Both the position numbers and the translations under genes were made by a program. From UBA1127 sp034422455 (lineage in GTDB: Bacteria; Chloroflexota; Dehalococcoidia; Lucifugimonadales; UBA1127), in contig DAOUJQ010000008.1 in NCBI GenBank assembly GCA_034422455.1, positions 62,001 to 126,000 on the forward strand: a DNA stretch of 64,000 nucleotides, read 5' to 3'. The notes beneath the pieces were generated by a model. The model worked only from the letters and a program-made list of their open reading frames with translations, had not been told where the DNA came from and searched no databases. Below are positions 51,468-60,058 of this stretch, one piece after another (within the stretch, counting starts at the first letter, position 1; every line of letters starts with the position of its first letter).

Positions 51468-52097
51468 CTAGACCTCCAGCGCCTGCAGCACGTCGGCCGT
51501 CACGGATTCGACGGGCTGAAGCCCATTCACCTCGACCAGTTTGCCCTGACCCCGGTAGTAGTCGATCAGCGGGGAGGTCTGGGCGGTGTACACCTGCATC
51601 CGGTTGCGGACCGCCTCCGGCTTGTCGTCCTCCCGCTGGTACAGCTCGCCGCCGCAGGCCGGGCATGTCCCGGACGCCGCGTCCTCCGCGGTGTACGGCC
51701 GCTGGCAGGCGCGGCAGCTGTAGCGGCCGCTGAGCCTACGCACAAGCTCGTCCTCCGGCACCATCACGTGCAGCACCCTGTCAATGCCGGCACCGCCGAG
51801 GGCCTCGTCCAGCGCCTCCGCCTGGGGCGCCGTTCGGGGGAAGCCGTCGAGGACGACGCCAGCGCCGTTGGTCTCCTGCTCCAGGCGGCCCAGCACCATG
51901 CGGATGATCACATCGTCCGGCACCAGGTCGCCGCGGTCCATGTACGACTGGGCCAGCTGCCCCAGCTCCGTCTTGTTCGCGCGGTGCTCGCGCAACAGGT
52001 CGCCCGACGAGAGGTGGGTGAAGCCCTTCTCGTCCGCCAGGACGTCGGCCTGCGTGCCCTTTCCGGCGCCGGGCGCGCCCAGCAGCACTAACAGCAT
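51468..52097 (-). CDS. adk: Adenylate kinase
   Basis: 209 residues from the ATG at 52097. P-loop LLVLLGAPGAGKGTQADVLA, FTHLSSGDLLREHRAN, GVVLDGFPRTAPQAEALDEA. The lid holds a zinc site (YSCRACQRPYTAEDAASGTC and PACGG) as in Gram-positive enzymes. It interconverts ATP+AMP and 2 ADP. Start chosen for GGAGG eight bases upstream. Confidence 0.97.
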   Translation of the reverse strand: MLLVLLGAPGAGKGTQADVLADEKGFTHLSSGDLLREHRANKTELGQLAQSYMDRGDLVPDDVIIRMVLGRLEQETNGAGVVLDGFPRTAPQAEALDEALGGAGIDRVLHVMVPEDELVRRLSGRYSCRACQRPYTAEDAASGTCPACGGELYQREDDKPEAVRNRMQVYTAQTSPLIDYYRGQGKLVEVNGLQPVESVTADVLQALEV

Positions 52098-52128
52098 GGC
52101 ACGGCCTCCCGGTTGCTCCACAAGCGCG

Positions 52129-53475
52129 TCATCGGATGAACCCCTCGTAGCGGCGCATCAGGAGCTGCGCTTCAAGCTGCCGCATGGTGTCCAGGCCCAC
52201 GCCGACCAAGATCAGCAGCGCGGTGCTGCTGAGGCGGAGGGCCTGAACGTCGGTCAGCAGGGTGGCGAAGAAGGGGATGATGGCCACGAAGCCCAGGAAC
52301 AGCGCGCCTCCCCAGCTGACGCGGATGAGGGTGCGCTGCAGGTACTCCTCCGTCGGCCTTCCAGGACGAATGCCGGGGATGAAGCCGCCCTGCTTCTGCA
52401 AGTTCTCCGCCAGGTTCATCTGGGAGAAGGTGATCATGGTGTAGAAGAGGGCAAAGATGACCACCAGCACGAAGAGAAACACCCAGTAGATGAAGTGCGT
52501 GCCATCGAAGATGCCGACGACTCCCTGCGCGAACCGGGAGGTGAAGCTGGGGTCCGACGGGTTGGCAAAGTAGCTGGCGATGGTGCCCGGCAGGATGATG
52601 ATGGCGAAGGCGAAGATCAGCGGGATCATGCCCGCGGAGTTGATGCGCAAGGGGATATACGACGTGCCTTGCGCACGCCTTACGGCGCCTCCTCTGAACA
52701 CCGTCCGCCCGTACTGCACGGGGATGCGCCGTTGCGCCTCCGTGAACACCACGATGAGGTAGATGATGGCCAGGGTGATGACCGCCAAGGTGATCAATCC
52801 CGTTGGGTCGACGCGGCTGATGAATCCCTGCTGCACAATCTGCGGCAGGCCGGCCACGATGCCGGCGAAGATGATGATGGAGATGCCGTTGCCGATGCCG
52901 CGCTCGGTGATCTGCTCGCCAAGCCACACGAGGAAGACGGTGCCGGCGGCCATCGAGATAACCATTGGGATGATGGCGGGGAAGGCGCCGCCGGTGATGT
53001 CGACGCCCGCAAAGATGCCGGCGCGCTGCAGGAGCAGAATCTGGCCGTAACCCTGGGCCAGCGCGATGGGCACGGTGGCGTAGTGGGTGATCTGGTTGAT
53101 CTTCTGACGCCCGTAGTCGCCCTCCTTGGAGAGCGCCTTAAGCTGCGGGATGACGGGCACCAAAAGCTGCATGATGATTGACGAGGTGATATACGGGTAC
53201 ACGCCGAGCGCCGCAACGCTGAGGTTACGAAGCGCGCCGCCGCTGAACAGGTCGAGGAAGCCGAGGATGTCGCCGAACTGGCCGCCGCTGAAGACGGCGC
53301 TGAGGGCCTCGCGGTCGACGCCGGGGACGGGGACGTGGGCCACGAATCGGAAGACGACGAGCATGGCGAGGGTGAAGACCAGCTTCATCCGCAGGTCGGG
53401 GATCTTGAAGGCGTCTATGAGGGCCTGCAGAAGTTGAGGCCGCCCAGACGTAGGCCTAGCCGACGCCGCCTGCAT
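52129..53475 (-). CDS. secY: Protein translocase subunit SecY
   Basis: 448 residues with ten membrane segments. Seen: FKIPDLRMKLVFTLAMLVVF, LGVYPYITSSIIMQLLVPVI, ALAQGYG, ERGIGNGISIIIFAGIVAGL, YIPLRINSAGMIPLIFAFAI and IPGIRPGRPTEEYLQRTLIR. It is the channel of the Sec system. Between rplO and adk, standard for the spc operon. Confidence 0.97.
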   Translation of the reverse strand: MQAASARPTSGRPQLLQALIDAFKIPDLRMKLVFTLAMLVVFRFVAHVPVPGVDREALSAVFSGGQFGDILGFLDLFSGGALRNLSVAALGVYPYITSSIIMQLLVPVIPQLKALSKEGDYGRQKINQITHYATVPIALAQGYGQILLLQRAGIFAGVDITGGAFPAIIPMVISMAAGTVFLVWLGEQITERGIGNGISIIIFAGIVAGLPQIVQQGFISRVDPTGLITLAVITLAIIYLIVVFTEAQRRIPVQYGRTVFRGGAVRRAQGTSYIPLRINSAGMIPLIFAFAIIILPGTIASYFANPSDPSFTSRFAQGVVGIFDGTHFIYWVFLFVLVVIFALFYTMITFSQMNLAENLQKQGGFIPGIRPGRPTEEYLQRTLIRVSWGGALFLGFVAIIPFFATLLTDVQALRLSSTALLILVGVGLDTMRQLEAQLLMRRYEGFIR

Positions 53476-53478
53476 CGC

Positions 53479-53940
53479 CTACCCCCGCTTCCTGCCGGGA
53501 AGCTCCTCGGCCGAGCCGCCGGCCGCCACCAACTGCTCCCGGGCCTGGGCCGAGAACCGGTGGGCCGTGACGGCCAGGGGTTTGGTGACCTCACCCTTGG
53601 CGAGCACCTTGACGGGCAGCTTCAGGTTGCGCAACAAGCCAACCTGCACCATGGCTTCCGGCGTGACCTCTGCACCGCTCTCAAACCGCTCTTCCAGCGC
53701 ACCGAGGTTCACCACGGCGTAGTCCGTCCGGAAGATGTTGGTGAACCCACGGCGAGTGGGCAGCTTCAGGACCAGGGGAAGCTGGCCGCCCTCGAAGCCG
53801 GGACGCGGGCCGCTGCCGGAGCGGGACCTCTGGCCCTTCATACCCCGGCCAGAGTAGTTGCCCTTGCTCCCGTTGCCCCGACCGATCCGCGTGCGGGGAC
53901 GCCGCGCACCCTTGGGTGAGGGTATTTCGTGTTGCTTCAC
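53479..53940 (-). CDS. rplO: 50S ribosomal protein L15
   Basis: 153 residues. Seen: SPKGARRPRTRIGRGNGSKG, NYSGRGMKGQRSRSGSGPRP, GFEGGQLPLVLKLPTRRGFT and VTAHRFSAQAREQLVAAGGS. It ends EELPGRKRG. Directly before secY (three bases). Confidence 0.97.
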   Translation of the reverse strand: MKQHEIPSPKGARRPRTRIGRGNGSKGNYSGRGMKGQRSRSGSGPRPGFEGGQLPLVLKLPTRRGFTNIFRTDYAVVNLGALEERFESGAEVTPEAMVQVGLLRNLKLPVKVLAKGEVTKPLAVTAHRFSAQAREQLVAAGGSAEELPGRKRG

Positions 53941-53957
53941 CGCAGATTCTCCTGCCG

Positions 53958-54143
53958 TTAGTCCTGAAGCTCGTCCACGTGCACCATGTGGCGCACCTTG
54001 TGCAGCATGCCGCGCACCACGGGCGTATCCTCGCGCTCCACGGTCTGGTTCAGCCGGCGCAGCCCCAGGGACTTGATCGTCTCCCGCTGGTTGCGCTCAA
54101 AGCCGATGCCGCTCTTCTTCCACGTTATCCGGAGCCGTGCCAT
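53958..54143 (-). CDS. rpmD: 50S ribosomal protein L30
   Basis: 61 residues: ARLRITWKKSGIGFERNQRE, TIKSLGLRRLNQTVEREDTP, VVRGMLHKVRHMVHVDELQD. Full-length L30. Between rpsE and rplO. Confidence 0.97.
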   Translation of the reverse strand: MARLRITWKKSGIGFERNQRETIKSLGLRRLNQTVEREDTPVVRGMLHKVRHMVHVDELQD

Positions 54144-54152
54144 TGGGTACCC

Positions 54153-54701
54153 CTAATTGCCTTGCTGCTGTTGCGCGGGCTGGGGCGCACGCCGGGCCCG
54201 CCGCCGCTCGACCTCCGTCTGCGGGTCGCGCAGGGAGGCGAGGGCATCCATGGTCGCCTTGGAAAGGTTGATGGGGTTGGTGTTGCCGATGGCCTTGGTC
54301 AGCACGTCCTTGATGCCGGCCAGGTCGACGACCGCGCGGACCGTCGCGCCAGCCACCACGCCGGTGCCGTCCACGGCGGGTTTGAGCACCACCTGAGACG
54401 ACCGGTACTTGGTCACGATGTCGTGCGGGATGGTGGTCCCTCGCAGCGGCACCTCGATGAGGTTGCGACGCGCGATGGCGACGCCCTTGCGAACGGCGTC
54501 CGGCACAGCCGCGGCCTTGCCCAGGCCGATGCCGACGATGTTCTGGCCGTCGCCCACGGCGACCATGGCGTTGAAGCGCATGTTCTTGCCGCCGGCCGTC
54601 ACCTTGGCGATGCGGCGGATCATGAGCACGCGCTCGGTCAGGTTCGCCGCCCGCTCCGGGGGCACGCGCGGGGCCAGGTCGTAAGGAGAAAACTTGGGCA
54701 T
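54153..54701 (-). CDS. rpsE: 30S ribosomal protein S5
   Basis: 182 residues. Seen: LTERVLMIRRIAKVTAGGKN, MRFNAMVAVGDGQNIVGIGL, RGTTIPHDIVTKYRSSQVVL and AVVDLAGIKDVLTKAIGNTN. The C-terminal tail is Arg/Gln-rich (RRARRAPQPAQQQQGN). Its ATG overlaps the rplR stop (TAATG). Confidence 0.97.
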   Translation of the reverse strand: MPKFSPYDLAPRVPPERAANLTERVLMIRRIAKVTAGGKNMRFNAMVAVGDGQNIVGIGLGKAAAVPDAVRKGVAIARRNLIEVPLRGTTIPHDIVTKYRSSQVVLKPAVDGTGVVAGATVRAVVDLAGIKDVLTKAIGNTNPINLSKATMDALASLRDPQTEVERRRARRAPQPAQQQQGN

Positions 54702-55105
54702 TAGAACTCCAACCCCCCTTCACGGGCCGCTTCTGCCAAGGCCTGCACGCGGCCGTGGTAGGCGTAGCCGCCCCTGTCGAACACCACTTTGCTCACGCCG
54801 GCGGCCACGCTGCGGCTCGCCGCCAGCGCACCGACCAACTTCGCGACCTCGGTCTTCGGCTTGCCCTGACACTCGGCGCGCAGATCCGTGTCCATGTCGG
54901 ACGCGGACGCCAACGTGTGTCCGACACTGTCGTCGATCACCTGCACGGCGATGTGCTTGCTGCTGCGGAAGACCGCCATGCGCGGGCGCTCGGGGACGCC
55001 TTCGACCTTCCGGCGCACGCGGATGTGGCGGACGACACGCTTGGCGCGGGCCGTCCTGGCCTTCCCCTTGAACCGCAATGCCTGCAATCGTACTGCTTTA
55101 ACCAC
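54701..55105 (-). CDS. rplR: 50S ribosomal protein L18
   Basis: 134 residues from a GTG at 55105 with AGGGAAGAG upstream. Seen: KVEGVPERPRMAVFRSSKHI, AVQVIDDSVGHTLASASDMD and FDRGGYAYHGRVQALAEAAR. It binds 5S rRNA. The N-terminal basic stretch is normal for the family; the longer in-frame reading upstream lies inside rplF. Confidence 0.95.
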   Translation of the reverse strand: MVKAVRLQALRFKGKARTARAKRVVRHIRVRRKVEGVPERPRMAVFRSSKHIAVQVIDDSVGHTLASASDMDTDLRAECQGKPKTEVAKLVGALAASRSVAAGVSKVVFDRGGYAYHGRVQALAEAAREGGLEF

Positions 55106-55121
55106 GTTCTCTTCCCTGGCC

Positions 55122-55700
55122 CTAGCGTCCGGCGCTCTTGCCGGGCTTGAGCCGCACAATCTCGCCACTGTAGCGAATGCCCTTGCCCTTGTAGGCGTCA
55201 GGCTTGCGCACCGCGCGGATGGTGGCGGCAATCTGCCCCACCTGCTGCTTGTCGCACCCCGCGACGGAGAGCCGCGTGGGGCCCTCGACCGTTAGGGTGA
55301 TCCCCTCCGGCGCGGCCACGTCCACGGGGTGGCTGTAGCCCACCTGCAGGGTGATATTGTCGCCGGTCTGCTGCACGCGATAGCCAGTGCCGACCAGCTC
55401 CAACGTCTTCTGGAAGCCATCCGTCACGCCGACGACCATGTTGTTGAGCAGCGCCCGCGTCAACCCCTGCAGCGCACGGATGCGGCGGTCGTCCGACGGG
55501 CGGCCGATGTTAATGGGGCCGCCGTCCTCTCGCACGATGCTGAGATCCGGGTGGAACTTCTGCTGCAGCGTTCCGCGCGGCCCCTTCACCGTGACGTCGT
55601 TGTCAGGGCCGAGGGTCACGTCAACGACCGACGGCACGGGGATGGGCAGCGAGCCTATCCGCGCTACTATGCGCCGCTTTTCCTTCGTCTTCGTCGTCAT
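55122..55700 (-). CDS. rplF: 50S ribosomal protein L6
   Basis: 192 residues from the ATG at 55700. Seen: ARIGSLPIPVPSVVDVTLGP, DVTVKGPRGTLQQKFHPDLS, LTRALLNNMVVGVTDGFQKT, LELVGTGYRVQQTGDNITLQ and the C-terminal YKGKGIRYSGEIVRLKPGKS. Between rpsH and rplR. Confidence 0.97.
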   Translation of the reverse strand: MTTKTKEKRRIVARIGSLPIPVPSVVDVTLGPDNDVTVKGPRGTLQQKFHPDLSIVREDGGPINIGRPSDDRRIRALQGLTRALLNNMVVGVTDGFQKTLELVGTGYRVQQTGDNITLQVGYSHPVDVAAPEGITLTVEGPTRLSVAGCDKQQVGQIAATIRAVRKPDAYKGKGIRYSGEIVRLKPGKSAGR

Positions 55701-55713
55701 AGCTGTCCGTCCC

Positions 55714-56115
55714 CTACCAGACGTAGCAGAGGACCTCTCCTCCAATGCCCCGGTTCTTGGCCTCGTGTCCCGTCATCACGCCCTGCGACGTGGAGAGAAT
55801 GGCGACGCCAAGGCCGCCGTAGACCCGGGGGATCTCGTCTCGACCCACGTAGACGCGCAGGCCGGGGCGACTGATCCGCTTGAGCCCGCGAATCGCCGTC
55901 TGGGCGCGGCCCGAGTAGAGCAGCCGCAGGCGCAGCATGCGCCACTGGCCGCTCCGCACGGTGTCGACGTCCCGAATAAAACCCTCGTCCTTCAGGATGT
56001 CGGCGACGGCCTGCTTCGTCCTGGACAGCGGCACCAACACCGAGTCGTGCCGGGCCATCCCGGCGTTGCGCACCCGGGTCAGCATGTCCGCAATGGGATC
56101 GGTTACTCCGCTCAC
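55714..56115 (-). CDS. rpsH: 30S ribosomal protein S8
   Basis: 133 residues. Seen: VTDPIADMLTRVRNAGMARH, VADILKDEGFIRDVDTVRSG, GLKRISRPGLRVYVGRDEIP and VMTGHEAKNRGIGGEVLCYV. Binds 16S rRNA helix 21 and commonly regulates the spc operon in enterics. Directly after rpsN. Confidence 0.97.
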   Translation of the reverse strand: MSGVTDPIADMLTRVRNAGMARHDSVLVPLSRTKQAVADILKDEGFIRDVDTVRSGQWRMLRLRLLYSGRAQTAIRGLKRISRPGLRVYVGRDEIPRVYGGLGVAILSTSQGVMTGHEAKNRGIGGEVLCYVW

Positions 56116-56123
56116 GAACCCTC

Positions 56124-56309
56124 CTACCAGCTTGCCTTCCGGACCCCTGTGATCTCACCCCGCAGCGCCAACGTGCGGAAGCAGATGCGACAGAGGCCGA
56201 ACTGACGGATGTACGCACGGGGCCTCCCGCATAGCTGGCACCTGTTGTGCTGCCGCGTGGAGAACTTCACCGGCAACCGCCACTTGGCTATCTTGCTGGT
56301 CTTGGCCAA
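56124..56309 (-). CDS. rpsN: 30S ribosomal protein S14, zinc type
   Basis: 61 residues, the short zinc form: MAKTSKIAKWRLPVKFSTRQ, HNRCQLCGRPRAYIRQFGLC, RICFRTLALRGEITGVRKAS. Two CxxC motifs are intact. Between rplE and rpsH. Short S14 with zinc is usual for Gram-positives and Chloroflexota. Confidence 0.97.
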   Translation of the reverse strand: MAKTSKIAKWRLPVKFSTRQHNRCQLCGRPRAYIRQFGLCRICFRTLALRGEITGVRKASW

Positions 56310-56339
56310 TGCTCCGCTCCTATACTTCTCCGTGCCGCC

Positions 56340-57023
56340 CTAAGCGGCCGTGCGCTCCTGTACTCGTGCGAAGGGCATCCCCATCAGGTCGAGGAGCCTC
56401 AACGCCTCCTGGTCCGTCTTGGCGGAGGTGATGATGTTCACCTGCATCCCGCGAAGGCGATCGATCTGGTTGTAATCGATCTCCGGGAACACGATCTGCT
56501 CGCGCAGCCCCAGCGCATAGTTGCCGCGCCCATCGAAGGCGGAGCGGGACACGCCGCGGAAGTCGCGAATCCTGGGCAGCGCGGTGTTGAACAGCTTGTC
56601 CAGGAAGGTGTACATCCGGTCGCCGCGCAGGGTGACCATCACGCCGACAGCCTGGCCCTCGCGCAGCTTGAAGCCGGCGACGGATCGGCGCGCCTTGCGC
56701 GAGATGGGGCGCTGGCCGGTTATCGCGGCGATGTCGCCCATGGTGGCCTCCATGGCACGGGCGTTGGTCAGCGCCTCGCCGAGGCCGACGTTGATCACCA
56801 CCTTCTGCACCTTGGGGATCTCCATCACGTTTGCGTAGGAGAACTCTTGTTGCAACTGCGGGGCCAACTCCTCGCGGTAGCGTGCCAGCAGGCGCGGCAT
56901 GACGCGGGCCGGAGACTGCGCCGGCGCAGCAGCCTGCGCCCGGCTGCGGCCACGAGGCCTGCCGCCGCTGCCGGACTCCTGCGGCTCTTCTTCTACTCGA
57001 TCGGTTGGTTGCACTTCTTGCAT
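56340..57023 (-). CDS. rplE: 50S ribosomal protein L5, with N-terminal extension
   Basis: 227 residues from the ATG at 57023. The L5 core begins at MPRLLARYREELAPQLQQEF (about residue 42) and contains NVMEIPKVQKVVINVGLGEA, RPISRKARRSVAGFKLREGQ, and YALGLREQIVFPEIDYNQID. The first 41 residues are low-complexity (EEEPQESGSGGRPRGRSRAQ). The ATG at 56900, at the core itself, has no Shine-Dalgarno site, which is why I keep the longer form; it overlaps rplX by about 31 bases. Which start is used is uncertain. Confidence 0.9.
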   Translation of the reverse strand: MQEVQPTDRVEEEPQESGSGGRPRGRSRAQAAAPAQSPARVMPRLLARYREELAPQLQQEFSYANVMEIPKVQKVVINVGLGEALTNARAMEATMGDIAAITGQRPISRKARRSVAGFKLREGQAVGVMVTLRGDRMYTFLDKLFNTALPRIRDFRGVSRSAFDGRGNYALGLREQIVFPEIDYNQIDRLRGMQVNIITSAKTDQEALRLLDLMGMPFARVQERTAA

Positions 57024-57310
57024 AGCCGTACTTTCTTGCCGTCGTTCAGGAACGTGAAGCCCATGCGCGCGGCGGTGTTGCAGAGCGGGCACACCACCTT
57101 GACGTTGGACAGGGACAGCGGCGCCTCCATCGTGATGATGCCGGCCTGGCTGATGCCGGGCTGCGCCCTGCGGTGGCGCTTGACCATGTTGGCGCCTTCC
57201 ACAAAGAGCGTGCCATCCTTCGGGTAGACCCGCTGGACCGTGCTCTGCTTGCCGCGGTCCCTGCCCTTCGTGATGACCACGGTGTCGCCGCTTCTGACCT
57301 TCTGTGCCAT
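56993..57310 (-). CDS. rplX: 50S ribosomal protein L24
   Basis: 105 residues. KOW domain: KVRSGDTVVITKGRDRGKQS, TVQRVYPKDGTLFVEGANMV, KRHRRAQPGISQAGIITMEA. The C-terminal part has two CxxC pairs (CPLCNTAARMGF, LCKKCNQPIE), a zinc-ribbon-like tail found in some L24s. Start ATG at 57310. It overlaps the long form of rplE. Confidence 0.95.
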   Translation of the reverse strand: MAQKVRSGDTVVITKGRDRGKQSTVQRVYPKDGTLFVEGANMVKRHRRAQPGISQAGIITMEAPLSLSNVKVVCPLCNTAARMGFTFLNDGKKVRLCKKCNQPIE

Positions 57311-57340
57311 GACCGTTTCCTTCTCTCCCGGGCGGACGCC

Positions 57341-57715
57341 CTAAAAGACCTCCGGCGCCAGGGAAACGATGCGCATGAACCCCTTCTCCCGCAGCTCCCG
57401 GGCGACGGGCCCGAAGATACGCGTGCCAACGGGGTTCAGCGCGTCCGTCAGCACGACAGCCGCGTTCTCATCGAAGCGGATGTGAGTGCCGTCGGGCCGC
57501 CGGGTGTTCTTCACCACTCGGACGATAACAGCCTTCACGACCTTGCCAGCCCGGACCGCGTCGGGCGCGTTGGGGATGGCGTCCTTCACGGAGCACGTGA
57601 TGATGTCGCCAAGCCCGGCATAGCGCCGACGGCTGGAACCGGGAATGCCGATGCACATCACCTGCTTGGCCCCGGAGTTGTCCGCGACGGACAAGCGGGA
57701 CATGTGCTGGATCAT
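57341..57715 (-). CDS. rplN: 50S ribosomal protein L14
   Basis: 124 residues. Seen: MIQHMSRLSVADNSGAKQVM, YAGLGDIITCSVKDAIPNAP, VKAVIVRVVKNTRRPDGTHI and TRIFGPVARELREKGFMRIV followed by SLAPEVF. Its ATG overlaps the TGA of rpsQ. Confidence 0.98.
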   Translation of the reverse strand: MIQHMSRLSVADNSGAKQVMCIGIPGSSRRRYAGLGDIITCSVKDAIPNAPDAVRAGKVVKAVIVRVVKNTRRPDGTHIRFDENAAVVLTDALNPVGTRIFGPVARELREKGFMRIVSLAPEVF

Positions 57716-58659
57716 GCGTCCTCCTTCTTGGGCGCTTCCCCATCCTCGGAGGACGTCTCCTCTGCCGTGTCCGCAGATTCTTCCGCCGCCGGCTCAGAGT
57801 CGGCCTCGGCGGTCTCTTCTGCCTCCGCTTCGACGCTTTCCTCAGCAGGCGCTTCCTCGGTCTCGGCCTCCGGCGCTTCCGCCGCGGGCTCTTCAGTCTC
57901 CAGTGCAGCTTCCGGCTCGTCCGCAGGGGCTTCCGCTTCAGGTTCGACCTCTGCCACTGGCGCTTCTTCCTCCGGCTCTGCGTCCGGAGTCTCGACGACA
58001 GCCTCTGCCTCATCAGCGGGGGCTTCGTCGACCGACGTCTCGTCCACCTCGGCTTCAGCCTCCGGCGCCTCCACAACAGCCTCGGGCTCGTCGGCGGGGG
58101 CCTCCGCTGCCGGTTCTTCAGCCTCAGTTTCCGGGGCTTCTACGGCGGCCTCTGGTTCGTCTGCGGGGGCTTCGGCTGCCGGTTCTTCCGCCTCGGCTTC
58201 AGTCTCCAGCGTCTCTGCAACGGCCTCAGGTCCTTCGGCGGGGGCCTCCGCCGCCGGTTCGTCAGCCTCGGTCTCCAGGGCGGCTGCGACGGCAACGGTC
58301 TCATCCGCCGACGCCTCGTCCTCGGGTTCCTCCGGCGCGGCCTCGTCTTCAGGCTCAATCGCCGCGGCCATCACCGCCTCGGCCTCTGCGACCTCCTCCG
58401 GGCGCAGCACCTCGTGCCGCTGCAGAATCTCCTGCAGGCGGAACCGCTTGGTCCTGGAGATGGGGCGGCATTCGACCACGCGGACCAGGTCGCCGTACTG
58501 CGACTCACCCAGCGGGTCGTGGACGTAGAGCACGGTCTTGCGGCGAAGGGCTTTACCGTACACCTCATGGCGCCGGGTGCGCGCCACCGCGACCACCAAG
58601 GTGTTCTGCATCTTGGCGCTCACGACGCGACCGACGTAGCTTCTCCGGTTCACTGCCAT
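57712..58659 (-). CDS. rpsQ: 30S ribosomal protein S17 with a giant acidic C-terminal tail
   Basis: 315 residues, while S17 is normally about 85. Residues 1-90 are ordinary S17: RRSYVGRVVSAKMQNTLVVA, HEVYGKALRRKTVLYVHDPL, GDLVRVVECRPISRTKRFRL. From about residue 95 the chain is an Ala/Glu/Pro/Asp low-complexity tail with repeats such as AAEAPADEPEAVVEAPE and EEAPVAEVEPEAEAPADEP, ending GEAPKKEDA. The frame stays open to the overlap with rplN (ATGA), so it is not a frameshift artefact. The tail should be very acidic and disordered. Function unknown; binding basic ribosomal proteins or masking RNA sites during assembly is possible. Confidence 0.92.
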   Translation of the reverse strand: MAVNRRSYVGRVVSAKMQNTLVVAVARTRRHEVYGKALRRKTVLYVHDPLGESQYGDLVRVVECRPISRTKRFRLQEILQRHEVLRPEEVAEAEAVMAAAIEPEDEAAPEEPEDEASADETVAVAAALETEADEPAAEAPAEGPEAVAETLETEAEAEEPAAEAPADEPEAAVEAPETEAEEPAAEAPADEPEAVVEAPEAEAEVDETSVDEAPADEAEAVVETPDAEPEEEAPVAEVEPEAEAPADEPEAALETEEPAAEAPEAETEEAPAEESVEAEAEETAEADSEPAAEESADTAEETSSEDGEAPKKEDA

Positions 58660-58857
58660 TTAGCGAATCCCCAACTCCCGCTCCCGCATCACCGTCTTGA
58701 TGCGTGCGATGGTCTTCTTGACCTTGTTCATCTCACTGACGTTGGCAAGCTGATGGGTCATCCACCGAAACCGGAGGTTCATCAGCTCACGGTAGGACTC
58801 GTCCAGCTCCTGCCGGAGGTCGTCCGTACTCTTTTCCCTTACCTCGTCTGCGCGCAT
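58660..58857 (-). CDS. rpmC: 50S ribosomal protein L29
   Basis: 65 residues: REKSTDDLRQELDESYRELM, NLRFRWMTHQLANVSEMNKV, KKTIARIKTVMRERELGI. Classic L29 helical hairpin. Immediately before rpsQ. Confidence 0.97.
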   Translation of the reverse strand: MRADEVREKSTDDLRQELDESYRELMNLRFRWMTHQLANVSEMNKVKKTIARIKTVMRERELGIR

Positions 58858-58872
58858 GCGTCCGCTCTGTCC

Positions 58873-59304
58873 CTAGTTCACCGTGTGGAGGAAGTAGTCC
58901 TCCCTGGTCACTATCTTGGTGGAGACCGGCAGCTTGGCCGCGGCCAGCCGCAGTCCCTCCTTGGCCTGCTCTTCCGTCACGCCGGCCAGCTCAAAGAGCA
59001 TCCGGCCGCGCTTGGCGACAGCGACGTAGTGGTCGACGCCGCCCTTGCCCTTGCCCATCCGGGTCTCCAGCGGCTTCTTGGTCACGGGCTTGTCCGCGAA
59101 CACGCGGATCCACAGCTGTCCGCCGCGGCGGAGGTAGCGCACCACTGCCCGCCGCGCCGCCTCGATCTGCCGGGCGGTCAGCCAGGCCGTCTCCATGGTC
59201 TTGAGGCCGTACTCGCCAAAGTGCAGGGTCGCGCCTGAAGTCGCCGCGCCCTTGCGGCGGCCCCGGTGCACCTTGCGGTACTTCAGCCGCTTAGGTTGCT
59301 GCAT
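58873..59304 (-). CDS. rplP: 50S ribosomal protein L16
   Basis: 143 residues. Seen: MQQPKRLKYRKVHRGRRKGA, GEYGLKTMETAWLTARQIEA, ARRAVVRYLRRGGQLWIRVF, DKPVTKKPLETRMGKGKGGV and the end VSTKIVTREDYFLHTVN. It starts inside the last codons of rpsC (14-base overlap). Confidence 0.97.
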   Translation of the reverse strand: MQQPKRLKYRKVHRGRRKGAATSGATLHFGEYGLKTMETAWLTARQIEAARRAVVRYLRRGGQLWIRVFADKPVTKKPLETRMGKGKGGVDHYVAVAKRGRMLFELAGVTEEQAKEGLRLAAAKLPVSTKIVTREDYFLHTVN

Positions 59305-60055
59305 CGGCCTCTCCTTCCGCCATGGCTTCGGCCCGCTCGTTCACCGCCTGGTCGGCGGCCTCGTCCTCGGCCCGCATGGTGACCTCGATGGGGGCCAACT
59401 CCTCGGCGACCTCCTGCTCGCGGAGCGGGACGATGTCGCCCTTGTAAAGCCATACCTTGACGCCGATGCGGCCCATCGTCGTGCTGGCCTCGCTGATGGC
59501 GAAGTCCACGTCGGCGCGGATGGTGTGGAGGGGCACCCTGCCCATCATCACCTTCTCCCGCCGCGCGATGTCGGCGCCGCCGAGCCGACCGCTGACGATG
59601 ATCTTCACGCCCTGCACGCCGGCCTGCATCGAACGGGTGGCCGTCTGCTGCATGGCGCGCCGGTGGGCCACGCGCCGTTCGAGCTGCTCTGCGCAGTTGC
59701 GGGCGACGAGGGCCGCCACGGTCTCCGGCTGCCGTACCTCCTGCACGGAGATACGCACGCGCCGCTCCGTCAGGGCCTCCAGCGCCTGCCGCATCTCCTC
59801 CACCCGCTGCCCCTGCCGTCCAATGACGATGCCGGGGCGGGCGGTCCAGATGACGACAGAGACCTCCTGCGGACCGCGCTCAATCTCCACCTTAGGAATG
59901 CCCGCCTCCGGGTACCGCGTCAGGATGGCGTTGCGCAGCCTCAGGTCCTCCTGCAGGGTGTTACGGTAGTCCTGCTTCTTGGCAGCGAACCACCGGCTGT
60001 CCCAGTCCTTGATGATGCCCAGCCGGAAGCCTATCGGGTGTGTCTTGTGTCCCAC
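59291..60055 (-). CDS. rpsC: 30S ribosomal protein S3
   Basis: 254 residues. Seen: GHKTHPIGFRLGIIKDWDSR, KH domain VVIWTARPGIVIGRQGQRVE, and AHRRAMQQTATRSMQAGVQG, VWLYKGDIVPLREQEVAEEL. The C-terminal tail after residue 220 is acidic and Ala-rich (MRAEDEAADQAVNERAEAMA). Starts three bases after rplV. Confidence 0.97.
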   Translation of the reverse strand: MGHKTHPIGFRLGIIKDWDSRWFAAKKQDYRNTLQEDLRLRNAILTRYPEAGIPKVEIERGPQEVSVVIWTARPGIVIGRQGQRVEEMRQALEALTERRVRISVQEVRQPETVAALVARNCAEQLERRVAHRRAMQQTATRSMQAGVQGVKIIVSGRLGGADIARREKVMMGRVPLHTIRADVDFAISEASTTMGRIGVKVWLYKGDIVPLREQEVAEELAPIEVTMRAEDEAADQAVNERAEAMAEGEADAAT

Positions 60056-60058
60056 AGC

